Below are positions 8,667 to 16,473 of a stretch of 32,118 nucleotides of DNA, one piece after another; positions within the stretch are counted from its first letter, which is position 1, and each line of letters opens with the position of its first letter. The stretch spans positions 1 to 32,118 of the forward strand of contig CACGIS010000012.1 in the NCBI GenBank assembly GCA_902573175.1, in the 5' to 3' direction. Made by a program: the position numbers and the translations under genes. Origin of the DNA: Paracoccaceae bacterium (GTDB lineage: Bacteria > Pseudomonadota > Alphaproteobacteria > Rhodobacterales > Rhodobacteraceae). The notes under the pieces were generated by a model. It saw nothing but the letters and a program-made list of their open reading frames with translations, ran no database searches and was not told where the DNA came from.

Positions 8667-9728
8667 ATGAACCAAAAACCTGCTGTCTTTGTAACCAACT
8701 TTAACCCCCGGTTCACTGGCGTTTCAGCAACCACAGCTGCAGTTTGTAAAATTCAAAAATCCCAGCTTGGAGTAGCTCTTGTCGGCAGACCTCTCAGCGG
8801 GTGTCCTTCCCCTTTAAATAAGCGCAAGGCTATCGCGCTTTCTAAAATGCCGCCGGCAGATAAACCTTTTAATATATGGCATGTAAGAAGAAATTCAGAA
8901 ATGCAATTAGCTATATTCGCAAGAGATATTCTTAAATTACCAATCAAGATAGTATTCACTTCAGCGGCCCAACGGCAACATTCAGCATGGCCACGTTGGC
9001 TCATATCCAGAATGGACGTGGTTATTGCAACCAGTGAAGAGGCCGCAAGCTTTGTGCCTAATGTAGTTTCAGTAATACCTCACGGTGTTGATTTAGATCG
9101 TTTTTCCCCATCTAAAGATCAGAGGGTGAGCTGGTCAAAAACTGGAATACCGGGAGAATATGGCATCATAAACGTTGGTCGGGTACGCCCAGAAAAGGGT
9201 ACAGACCTTTTCGTAGAGGCAATGATTGACGCTCTTCCGCAATTACCAAAAGCAACAGCCATAATTGCCGGAGCAACAAAACCAAAAGATCGTTCTTTTA
9301 GAAATGAACTTGACGCTCGAATTAAACAAGCTGGATTAACTGAGCGAATTAAATTCTTAGGCGAAATTCCATCACAGGATCTTCCAGCTTTATTGCAAGG
9401 GTGTAAAGCTTTAGTGGCATTACCTCGCTATGAGGGGTTTGGTCTCACCCCACTCGAAGGAATGGCATGTGGTTTGCCGATAGTTGCCTCTAAAACTGGT
9501 TACTTTGAGGAGTTCTTGAATACCTCCGATCAAGAAGAGGCCTGCGGAACAATTGTACCCATTGAAGATTATCAAACTGCTTCAAAAGAAATTGTGGCCC
9601 TGCTCTCTAACCATAAGCTTTTTAGTAAGCTTTCGGAGAATGCCATAAATCAAGCACAACAAAAATACAATGTTTTGGAGGAAGCTAACGCCATTAACAA
9701 AGTATACGAAAATCTTTGGAATAGTTAG
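8667..9728 (+). CDS. GT4-family glycosyltransferase (LpcC-like)
   Basis: A retaining GT-B glycosyltransferase of family GT4 (group 1). The C-terminal nucleotide-sugar domain begins at about IINVGRVRPEKGTDLF and contains the conserved E-x7-E motif in RYEGFGLTPLEGMACG. The middle segment VIATSEEAASFV...IPHGVDLDRFSP is typical of the group. The N-terminal part, with FTSAAQRQHSAWPRWLISRMD, recalls the lipopolysaccharide-core mannosyltransferase LpcC of rhizobia, so a role in LPS core assembly at the inner membrane is the best guess. The ATG at 8667 is chosen; the frame also has a TTG at 8649. It is followed 193 nt later by the flagellin-like gene, so a role in glycosylating that protein is an alternative with no direct support. 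Confidence 0.82.
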   Translation: MNQKPAVFVTNFNPRFTGVSATTAAVCKIQKSQLGVALVGRPLSGCPSPLNKRKAIALSKMPPADKPFNIWHVRRNSEMQLAIFARDILKLPIKIVFTSAAQRQHSAWPRWLISRMDVVIATSEEAASFVPNVVSVIPHGVDLDRFSPSKDQRVSWSKTGIPGEYGIINVGRVRPEKGTDLFVEAMIDALPQLPKATAIIAGATKPKDRSFRNELDARIKQAGLTERIKFLGEIPSQDLPALLQGCKALVALPRYEGFGLTPLEGMACGLPIVASKTGYFEEFLNTSDQEEACGTIVPIEDYQTASKEIVALLSNHKLFSKLSENAINQAQQKYNVLEEANAINKVYENLWNS

Positions 9729-9921
9729 ATAAGCTGAGAATTTTTTACTTTCTAAAGAGAAATTGAAGCAAAACAGCCCATGTAGTTTATTTATAAGCAA
9801 TTGTTTTTTATAGTTTAATAAAAATTAAGCAAAAAAATTAAAATTTTTCCAAAAAAAAACTAAACAATTCATTTTTTGGGTCGTTACCTTTACTTGCGAA
9901 GACTATATTGGAAAATTTATA
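9729..9921 (+). promoter_or_regulatory. AT-rich leader region of the flagellin-like gene
   Basis: The stretch is extremely AT-rich, with A-tracts around 9832-9860. TTGGAA lies about 8 nt before the ATG at 9922 and can serve as ribosome site. I could not fix a promoter; a sigma-54 or sigma-28 class motif was not recognised. Confidence 0.3.
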
Positions 9922-10746
9922 ATGGCAAACATAGGTGTTGCGAAAGCAAGTATTTATGCTGATTTATCAGCAACTAAGTTCGAAAAAGAAGCAATAAAGG
10001 CTGTTGAAAGGGTAGCCAAGACCAGGACAAAAAGCTCTTCTGGCGATCAAGTAAAATTCTCGGCAAATGAAGATACATTACGCTTGGACATCGCTGCGAA
10101 AAGTGGCGCCATACGATCTATGACCACAGCCCAAGGTTACCTTCTCACTACAATGAATGCGCTAGATAGTGGTGACTACATCTTAAAAAAACTACACGAT
10201 ATTGCAGTGGAGGCTTCTGATGGTAATAAAACGACCGATGAACTTTCCGCTCTCGATGTTGGCGCTGAAATTTTGGGTGACGAATTTCATAAACTCATAA
10301 CAACGGCAAACTACAAAGGTAAGCCAATATTCAGCGACACAAACACTGATATGAAAGTCGGTACTGGCGTTAAGGACTCTTCCATAAACATTGGCGTTAA
10401 GCAGGTAGAATATGATGACCTGTATGATCACACAAATTCGCCTGAAAACTCAATTACAACTGGGATCACTTATGAGATTACAAAGCCTCTGACAGATGAT
10501 CAAAAAGAAACGATTTTAGCTAGAACTTCGGGGTTAAATGCAGCGCAATTAGTTGTGGGAGCCCAATTTACAGTTATTGACCAATCTGCCAATCCTAATT
10601 CAGAGGGCATCCATACAAAGGATTTATATTATGTTGATGGAAACAATACCGTTGCATTTGATCCTACCGCGATTGTCTTATCCCCCCCATCCCCCCCCAG
10701 ACACCGACTTCAAAAGCGGTTATTTAGATATCACGATCTCAAATAA
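9922..10746 (+). CDS. flagellin-like protein, N-terminal part (frame ends after poly-C tract)
   Basis: The first ~140 residues match the flagellin N-terminal D0/D1 pattern: SSGDQVKFSANEDTLRLDIA resembles the SSG..I..A.DD.A.L.I. region of flagellins, and LHDIAVEASDGNKT followed by TTANYKGKPIF resembles the L..IAVQASNGT...FNG..L region. Flagellin is exported by the flagellar type III system and polymerises into the filament. The extreme N-terminus (MANIGVAKASIYADLS) is divergent. The conceptual protein runs into IVLSPPSPP and then leaves the sensible frame after the C-runs at 10682-10698, ending in unrelated residues. The coding sense continues in the +1 frame to 12091; with one C fewer the two parts join into 722 residues. 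No other flagellar genes are in the window. A weak GGAA-type ribosome site precedes the ATG. Confidence 0.78.
   Translation: MANIGVAKASIYADLSATKFEKEAIKAVERVAKTRTKSSSGDQVKFSANEDTLRLDIAAKSGAIRSMTTAQGYLLTTMNALDSGDYILKKLHDIAVEASDGNKTTDELSALDVGAEILGDEFHKLITTANYKGKPIFSDTNTDMKVGTGVKDSSINIGVKQVEYDDLYDHTNSPENSITTGITYEITKPLTDDQKETILARTSGLNAAQLVVGAQFTVIDQSANPNSEGIHTKDLYYVDGNNTVAFDPTAIVLSPPSPPRHRLQKRLFRYHDLK
10682..10698 (+). repeat. double poly-C tract (7 C and 8 C) at the frameshift
   Basis: Seven C residues (10682-10688) and eight C residues (10691-10698) are separated by AT. This is the only tract of its kind noticed in an AT-rich window. Loss of one C from either run restores one continuous frame, coding a proline-rich linker. 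Such runs are classic slipped-strand sites and also classic sequencing or assembly error sites. Confidence 0.9.
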
Positions 10747-12091
10747 TGCAGAGACTTCGGATGATCTCAATATAATTTCAGGAGATGGCTTATCCGGTTC
10801 TATTATTAAAACTGGAGATGCAATAAGTTATGTTGATCCTACTCATGGTAGTATGCATATTGGTAATATTGATCCATCACTAAATGGACAAAATAGTAAA
10901 GGTCTAAGAATAGAGTTCTTTGATCAGATAATTATTCCAAATTCTTCCAATATTCTTAACGGCGACTTTAGCAATGGATTAGCAAACTGGACTAAATACG
11001 AAGATAGGGTTGACTTCGGTAATAATTTTACACTTTCAGACGGAAGTTCAATTCCAACTCCAACTGAAGCAGATATGGTTGCCGTACCTTTCGATGCAGG
11101 CCCTCTTCCGCCGCCACCAAGCGTTGTTGGAAATGATGATGTTGCACTGACAACATCGCCCAGCTGGGATGTGAGAGTCCATAACGGTCAATTAAAACTA
11201 GAACAGGGAAACTACAATATAGCGTTGGGATACGGTATTGTGCATGGACCTGCTGCTGTCAGCGATACTTTTTCTGCAGAGGTCGGAGATGTACTCAGAT
11301 TGGACTACACAGCTAATTACATAGGCGATGATTATCATGTAGCAGGCTATATTTTTAAAACTGATACAAATGCGATAACTCTAGCAATAAACGAAACTGG
11401 TACATTTGGCTCTGGAAGAAAAACAGTGGAGATTTCTGAGGCTGGCAATTATCGTTTTGTTTTCGTTAACGGTACTTTTGATAGAAGTGGCTATCGAGGC
11501 GTAGGAGCTAATATGACAATTGATAATATTGAGTCAGAAAAGCAATACAGTATTCCAGATACCGCTGTTCAACAACTTCTAAGGTCAACTTCTTATTCGA
11601 GTTCCAGCGATAATCAACATTTCGTAAAAGATGTTTTTATTTCAGCGAATGATGGAACAAATACAATTAGTGATACTTCAAAAATATTTAATACAGAATA
11701 TGAAGGTAAAATAATGGTTGCCCCAACGCTTAATCTTGAAAAACCAGTTAGCTACGGGGCTACTAATAGTTTAGGATCAGGAGGCGCTGCAGATCCATCT
11801 GTTGTAGTGTCAAAAATTGAAGAAGTTCAAACCCGCATTGGCTTGGCAAAAGCTGAAGCCAAAGCTCATTATTCTGTTTTAGAAAGTGCGATTGAATCAT
11901 CAACCGACATGCGCGCTCAATTTTTCTGGGGAGCAGACGCGATCAGTGATCCCGAGTTTTTTGCAGACACTGCTTACTTCACCAAACAGCAAATCATGCA
12001 GGACAATGCTGCCGCCATCTTGGCACAGGCCAATAAAAGCCAAGGTGGACTTATGCAGCTTGTGGACTCTCCATATGTGATCGAAGCTTAG
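10691..12091 (+). CDS. flagellin-like protein, central insertion and C-terminal part (out of frame with the start)
   Basis: Coding sense resumes here one nucleotide out of frame with the upstream part; the start is the point where the frame takes over, not a translation start. From about nt 10940 to 11540 there is a ~200-residue beta-rich insertion opening with NGDFSNGLANWTKY and closing with ANMTIDNIE, a layout like carbohydrate-binding or adhesin jelly-roll domains, with a GPLPPPPSVV linker inside. The last ~95 residues are flagellin-like D1/D0: IEEVQTRIGLAKAEAKAHYS, DTAYFTKQQIMQDNAAAILA, QANKSQGGLMQLVD. Thus the central domain sits where the variable D2/D3 domains of flagellins lie, exposed on the filament surface. 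In this sequence as given, it would not be translated from the upstream start without a frameshift. Confidence 0.75.
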   Translation, partial: PPPDTDFKSGYLDITISNNAETSDDLNIISGDGLSGSIIKTGDAISYVDPTHGSMHIGNIDPSLNGQNSKGLRIEFFDQIIIPNSSNILNGDFSNGLANWTKYEDRVDFGNNFTLSDGSSIPTPTEADMVAVPFDAGPLPPPPSVVGNDDVALTTSPSWDVRVHNGQLKLEQGNYNIALGYGIVHGPAAVSDTFSAEVGDVLRLDYTANYIGDDYHVAGYIFKTDTNAITLAINETGTFGSGRKTVEISEAGNYRFVFVNGTFDRSGYRGVGANMTIDNIESEKQYSIPDTAVQQLLRSTSYSSSSDNQHFVKDVFISANDGTNTISDTSKIFNTEYEGKIMVAPTLNLEKPVSYGATNSLGSGGAADPSVVVSKIEEVQTRIGLAKAEAKAHYSVLESAIESSTDMRAQFFWGADAISDPEFFADTAYFTKQQIMQDNAAAILAQANKSQGGLMQLVDSPYVIEA

Positions 12092-12238
12092 AATTTAGTG
12101 TGAAATTCCAATTTTTTGCTTAATTTTAGAAAATATAGATAAGATTTTCTTTGACATACCATATGTAGATGTATCACAACACTCTAGACTGCCCAAAAAA
12201 GAGGCAGATATTGGAAAGATAACCAACAGGAGAATTTC
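12092..12238 (+). promoter_or_regulatory. promoter and structured leader of the NCS2 permease; possible xanthine-type riboswitch
   Basis: An AT-rich hairpin (AGAAAAT 12128-12134 with ATTTTCT 12144-12150) may end flagellin transcription weakly. TTGACA at 12151-12156 is a good -35, but the -10 is poor. The leader can fold: CTGCC (12189-12193) pairs with GGCAG (12203-12207) around a 9-nt loop, and TATC (12172-12175) can pair with GATA (12218-12221), leaving internal loops of 13 and 10 nt. AGGAG (12228-12232) is 6 nt before the ATG. A two-stem RNA just before a xanthine/urate permease fits the idea of an NMT1/xanthine-I riboswitch, but I cannot confirm the consensus. Confidence 0.35.
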
Positions 12239-13558
12239 ATGACCTCTACATCTGACAATATTTACAGCGATGCGAATAATACGCCGCCGCTAGCAACAGC
12301 TGTGCCTCTCGGGCTGCAGCATGTTTTGGCTATGTTTGCTTCAAATGTTACCCCCTCAATCATTGTTGCCGGTGCAGCAGGTTTGGCTTTTGGTGGTGCA
12401 GAACAAGTTTACATGATCCAAATGGCCATGCTCTTTGCTGGCATTGCAACCTTATTTCAAACCATTGGCGTTGGACCGGTAGGATCTCGCTTACCAATCA
12501 TGCAAGGTACGAGCTTTGCCTTCGTTGGCGTTTTAGCCGGACTAGCAGCAACCCAAGGTTTGAGCGTTGCTCTAACATCCTGTATTATCGCAGGCTTAAT
12601 CCACTTCGCCCTGGGCTCAATTATAATAAGCATTAGATCTTGGTTCCCACCACTGGTGACTGGCCTAGTGATCCTCGCAATTGGTTTATATCTTATCCCA
12701 GTCGGAATAAAATATGCCGCTGGTGGTGCAGCAGAATTTCAAATGACTGCAGAAAGCTTTGGCTCACTGAAACATTGGGCTGTCGCACTGACCGTTATAA
12801 TCGTAGCCCTAATCGTGAAGTTTAAAACGTCCGGTACATTATCAAGTGCAGCAATTCTAATTGGCTTGATTGCAGGCTATGTCCTTGCCTATATTTTAGG
12901 TATGGTTTCCTTTGGTGGTGTTGCCAAAGCCAGCTGGATTACAAGCTTGCAAGTTTTACCATTTGGATTTGAATTTAACTTAGGTGCGGTTATCGCAGTG
13001 ACCCTGATATCCATAGTATCCGCAGTTGAAACAGTGGGAGATACCTCTGCGACAACCAAAGCTGGTGCAGGCCGTGATGCAACAGATGATGAAATCTCTG
13101 GCGCCACATACGCGGATGGACTTGGAACAGCAGTAGCTGGTGTTTTCGGTGGACTACCAAACACCTCGTTTAGCCAAAATGTTGGCATTGTTGGGATGAC
13201 AGGCGTTATGAGCCGTCACGTTGTTACAATCGCTGGTGTGATCATGGTTATATGTGGGCTTCTACCAAAAATTGGAGCACTCATCGCATCCATGCCGATG
13301 CCTGTTCTAGGTGGCGGCGTGATCGTGATGTTCGGAATGGTTGCCGGCGCAGGCATGAATGTGATGTCTGACGTCAAAATGACCCGAAGAAACATGATGA
13401 TCATAGCTATATCTCTAACTGTTGGATTAGGGCTGAACCTCGTACCAAGTGCCGTTCAGTATCTACCAGGTGTATGGAAAACATTGGCCACATCTGCGGT
13501 AGCACCAACTGCGCTACTCGCTATTGTGTTAAATCAAATTCTTCCTGAAGATGAATAA
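12239..13558 (+). CDS. NCS2-family nucleobase permease, xanthine/urate type
   Basis: A 439-residue polytopic inner-membrane proton symporter of the NCS2 (nucleobase-ascorbate) family, with the length and hydrophobic profile of a 14-segment transporter. The family signature QNVGIVGMTG (Q313-N314) ends in T-G as in the xanthine and urate permeases XanQ/UacT, rather than T-K of uracil permeases. VETVGD (E264, D268) in the preceding transmembrane segment is also XanQ-like. Purine uptake is therefore more likely than uracil uptake. It has a strong ribosome site (AGGAG, 6 nt spacing), its own probable promoter and a good intrinsic terminator, so it looks monocistronic. No purine catabolic gene is in the window. 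Confidence 0.88.
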   Translation: MTSTSDNIYSDANNTPPLATAVPLGLQHVLAMFASNVTPSIIVAGAAGLAFGGAEQVYMIQMAMLFAGIATLFQTIGVGPVGSRLPIMQGTSFAFVGVLAGLAATQGLSVALTSCIIAGLIHFALGSIIISIRSWFPPLVTGLVILAIGLYLIPVGIKYAAGGAAEFQMTAESFGSLKHWAVALTVIIVALIVKFKTSGTLSSAAILIGLIAGYVLAYILGMVSFGGVAKASWITSLQVLPFGFEFNLGAVIAVTLISIVSAVETVGDTSATTKAGAGRDATDDEISGATYADGLGTAVAGVFGGLPNTSFSQNVGIVGMTGVMSRHVVTIAGVIMVICGLLPKIGALIASMPMPVLGGGVIVMFGMVAGAGMNVMSDVKMTRRNMMIIAISLTVGLGLNLVPSAVQYLPGVWKTLATSAVAPTALLAIVLNQILPEDE

Positions 13559-13582
13559 ATAAGAAAATCTTCATCAGATGAG

Positions 13583-13613
13583 ATGACCCCTGGAAAACTG
13601 GGGGTCATTTTTT
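13583..13613 (+). terminator. intrinsic terminator after the NCS2 permease
   Basis: ATGACCCC (13583-13590) and GGGGTCAT (13601-13608) form a perfect 8-bp stem with a 10-nt loop, followed by a T-run. It lies 25 nt after the permease stop and separates it from the next gene. Confidence 0.9.
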
Positions 13614-13676
13614 ATTTCAAACCTATTAATTCTTTGTGTTATGAATATGATATGAACTTTTGTGTGAGAGATTTTA

Positions 13677-14516
13677 ATGACAAAACTTCTATCTCAAGAA
13701 CAAGTTAATCAATATCATAATTCTGGATTTGTGAGCCCAGTAGATGTTTTAACTCAAGACGAGATTAAACAGAGCATAAACGAAATAGAAAATTTCGAAG
13801 AAGAAACCGGGCACCCAATAGATTTTCCGCATAAGTCACGATGTCACCAACTGTTTGCTTGGGCAGACTACCTAGTCCATCACCCCAAAATTCTTGATGC
13901 TGTTGAGGATATTATTGGGCCAAACATTCTATGTTATCATGCCACACTTTGGGTGAAGCCCAAACAATCCAACTCATTCGTAAGGTGGCACCAAGACGGT
14001 ACATATTTTTTTCTTGATCCAGCGAAGCATGTAACGGCATGGGTGGCACTTACAATTGCCGATGAGGAAGCAGGGTGCATGCAGGTCATTCCAGGCTCTC
14101 ATAAAAATGATTTTTTTGACCATAACGATGATGCAAACCCAGACAATATGATCCCAAGAGGTCAGGGCTTAGCCATCGAGGTGGAGACTGAAGCAGCAGT
14201 GGGAATGCCACTTCAAGCTGGGCAAATGTCCCTTCATCATACAAAGCTTTTTCATGCTTCTTTTAATAACATGAGAGATACAAGAAGAATTGGCTTTGGA
14301 ATTAGCTACATACCCACAGACGTGAAGGACATTGGAAATACACCGGCAAACGCACTCCTCGTCCGCGGCGAAGATAAATATAATAATTTTTTACCAGAGA
14401 AAAGATTAGAATCTCCTGGGTCTCAGGATCAATTCGATTACCATTTAAGCCTGATGAAGCAATTCCGCAAAAGACAAGATGAAGGCGCTTCGTTTTCAAA
14501 GTCTAGGCTCGAGTAG
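13677..14516 (+). CDS. phytanoyl-CoA dioxygenase (PhyH) family oxygenase
   Basis: A 279-residue Fe(II)/2-oxoglutarate-dependent oxygenase of usual PhyH length. The metal triad is H105-x-D107 in RWHQDGTYFF and H193 in KLFHASFNN. The segments VTAWVAL and GCMQVIPGSHK are characteristic of the subgroup that includes the non-haem iron halogenases of the SyrB2 type. Here the carboxylate Asp107 is kept, whereas halogenases replace it with Ala or Gly, so hydroxylation is predicted. The substrate is unknown. GAGAG lies about 7 nt before the ATG. The permease terminator upstream makes it a separate transcript, and its 3' end is only 11 nt from the convergent GH42 gene with no terminator visible between them. 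Confidence 0.85.
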   Translation: MTKLLSQEQVNQYHNSGFVSPVDVLTQDEIKQSINEIENFEEETGHPIDFPHKSRCHQLFAWADYLVHHPKILDAVEDIIGPNILCYHATLWVKPKQSNSFVRWHQDGTYFFLDPAKHVTAWVALTIADEEAGCMQVIPGSHKNDFFDHNDDANPDNMIPRGQGLAIEVETEAAVGMPLQAGQMSLHHTKLFHASFNNMRDTRRIGFGISYIPTDVKDIGNTPANALLVRGEDKYNNFLPEKRLESPGSQDQFDYHLSLMKQFRKRQDEGASFSKSRLE

Positions 14517-14527
14517 TAAATTATTCC

Positions 14528-16444
14528 TTAAATCATATCTCGCGTGACTGACTGGGGTGGAAAAGAGCGACCCTCAACCTCAACATTTTTTGCACCATAG
14601 TTAAACCAGAACATTTCATTTGAAGTTTCTCGACGCCGCAGGCCCTCCGGCATTTCGATAACTTTGATTTCCGCTTTTAAACAAATCTCATTAAAAACTT
14701 TAATGAGAGCTTCGTCATCAAACCAGCCACCCAAATAAGTTATGTTTCCTGCAGATACTGCCGCCAAATGCCCGTTTGCCATAATACGAAATGGATGATC
14801 AGAAGACTCTAAAGCCTCACTCCATCCCTTCACCGAACCACCGCCCTCTAATAGAATTGGCATGTCAGGTCTTAGTGTTTCAACTCTAGTTGTCGTCACA
14901 TTTATGTTTAGTAAATTTGGACCAAGGGGCCTATTTATCCCAAAGTTTTCTGTTGAGCTTCCTGACCGAGGACCTACTACAGTTGGGCCATCCCTTTTTG
15001 AAAGCCGTTCTTTTAAATCGTCACTCATATATAGCAAACCTGGCGCAACAACTAATTTGTGCTTAGAAAAATCATCCTCGGTCGACAGAATGTCTACTGA
15101 AAGACCAAGCCCTCTGAGTGCTCGATAATTATCATAAACTAGATTAAAATATTCCAAACCTCGACCTTGTGGTAAGGTTTGCCACATCCAGTCAGACTGA
15201 TAGTCAAATAGCAATGCCACCTCTGAGATGCATTGCTCGACATCTGGAGCGTCAGCAATTTCTTGAGCTACTCGAGTTGCCTCAATGATCGCTGGGGCAT
15301 CGGCACTGTCTGGACGTAAAAGACCGGCATGCATTTGTTCTTGAGCGAAAGGAGCTTGACGCCACCTAAAATAACAAACCGCTTCAGCTCCATGAGCAAA
15401 AGCTTCCCAAGACCATAGTCTAATCATACCTGGTAAAGGTGAGGGATTATAAGGAGCCCAATTTACCGGCCCAGGCTGTTGCTCCATAACCCACCATCGA
15501 CCCTTCCCAACTGTTCGATAAAGATCATGATGAAAAGCTTGAAAGTCAGGATCACCTTGTCGAGCAAAGGCCTGCTTAAATTCATCTGACGCCACAACAC
15601 GGTCTTCTAAAAATCCAAGAGGGTAACTATCCCAGCTCGCTATGTCTAAATCCTCTCCAACTTTGAAATGATCGAACTCGGTCGTTTTCCCCATGAAGTT
15701 ATGGGCGATGGGCGCATCAGAATATGACTTGATAATGTCTGTCTGAAGGCGGTTGAAAGAAACAACTTGATCAGAACTAAACCTCCGAAAGTCTAAGACA
15801 TGAGATGGATTAGGCTGGGTTACTGTAAGATTTGGCAAATCAATTTGATCAAAGTTCTCATATTCCAGCGACCAGAAAACATTTCCCCAGGCTTCATTGA
15901 GTGCCGATATATCGCCGTCATTTCCATCTCCTGAATAGCGAACTCTAAGCCAATTTTTAAAAGCTAATCGAGCTGAATCACTGTAAGAATGTGTCGTATC
16001 ATGGCAGGCATATTCATTGTCAGTCTGCCATGCTCCCACATGAGCGTTTTTCCCGTATCTGTCTGCCATGAGCGTAACAATGCGAATACACTCATCTCGA
16101 TAACCTTCATGACTGAAGCAATAGTGTCGCCTTGATCCAAACTTTCTTGGCCGACCCTCTTTATCGATCGCAAGCATATCTGGATGCTTTTCCAATATCC
16201 ACCTTGGAGGTGTTGCAGTAGGCGTCCCAAGCACCACACTCAACCCTGCAGTCCCCAGTATATCGATAATCTCATCGAGCCACTCAAATTTTAGCTCGCC
16301 AGGTGATGGTTCCATTTTTGACCAAGCAAATTCGCCAATTCTTACCCAAGACAGACCCGCCTCGGCCATTCTTTTTGCATCCTCTTTCCAGAGATTTTTA
16401 GGCCAATGTTCAGGATAATAGCAAACACCGAGAGTACGTTTCAT
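14528..16444 (-). CDS. beta-galactosidase, GH42 family
   Basis: A 638-residue glycoside hydrolase of family 42, which releases terminal beta-galactose by a retaining mechanism. The TIM barrel opens with GVCYYPEHWP and WVRIGEFAWSKMEP. The acid/base is E144 in WQTDNEYACHD and the nucleophile is E321 in WVMEQQPGPVNWAP. Trimerisation and beta-sandwich domains follow at the usual positions. There is no signal peptide, so it acts in the cytoplasm on imported sugar. It is downstream of the GH4 gene by 29 nt on the same strand, divergent from a sugar ABC transporter; AAGGA lies about 10 nt before the ATG. Together they point to catabolism of galactosides carrying alpha- and beta-linked galactose. Confidence 0.92.
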   Translation of the reverse strand: MKRTLGVCYYPEHWPKNLWKEDAKRMAEAGLSWVRIGEFAWSKMEPSPGELKFEWLDEIIDILGTAGLSVVLGTPTATPPRWILEKHPDMLAIDKEGRPRKFGSRRHYCFSHEGYRDECIRIVTLMADRYGKNAHVGAWQTDNEYACHDTTHSYSDSARLAFKNWLRVRYSGDGNDGDISALNEAWGNVFWSLEYENFDQIDLPNLTVTQPNPSHVLDFRRFSSDQVVSFNRLQTDIIKSYSDAPIAHNFMGKTTEFDHFKVGEDLDIASWDSYPLGFLEDRVVASDEFKQAFARQGDPDFQAFHHDLYRTVGKGRWWVMEQQPGPVNWAPYNPSPLPGMIRLWSWEAFAHGAEAVCYFRWRQAPFAQEQMHAGLLRPDSADAPAIIEATRVAQEIADAPDVEQCISEVALLFDYQSDWMWQTLPQGRGLEYFNLVYDNYRALRGLGLSVDILSTEDDFSKHKLVVAPGLLYMSDDLKERLSKRDGPTVVGPRSGSSTENFGINRPLGPNLLNINVTTTRVETLRPDMPILLEGGGSVKGWSEALESSDHPFRIMANGHLAAVSAGNITYLGGWFDDEALIKVFNEICLKAEIKVIEMPEGLRRRETSNEMFWFNYGAKNVEVEGRSFPPQSVTRDMI

Positions 16445-16473
16445 TTCAAATAATCCTTAAATAATTACCCATA

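Noticed and set aside
10553-10690. A start at 10553 for a separate second gene in the flagellin region
   Set aside because: Translation from 10553 to the poly-C tract is non-protein-like and overlaps the good flagellin frame; coding sense in this frame starts only at the C-runs.
12128-12150. AT-rich hairpin after the flagellin gene as a firm terminator
   Set aside because: The stem is only seven pairs, mostly A-T, and no T-run follows, so it is mentioned only as a weak possibility.
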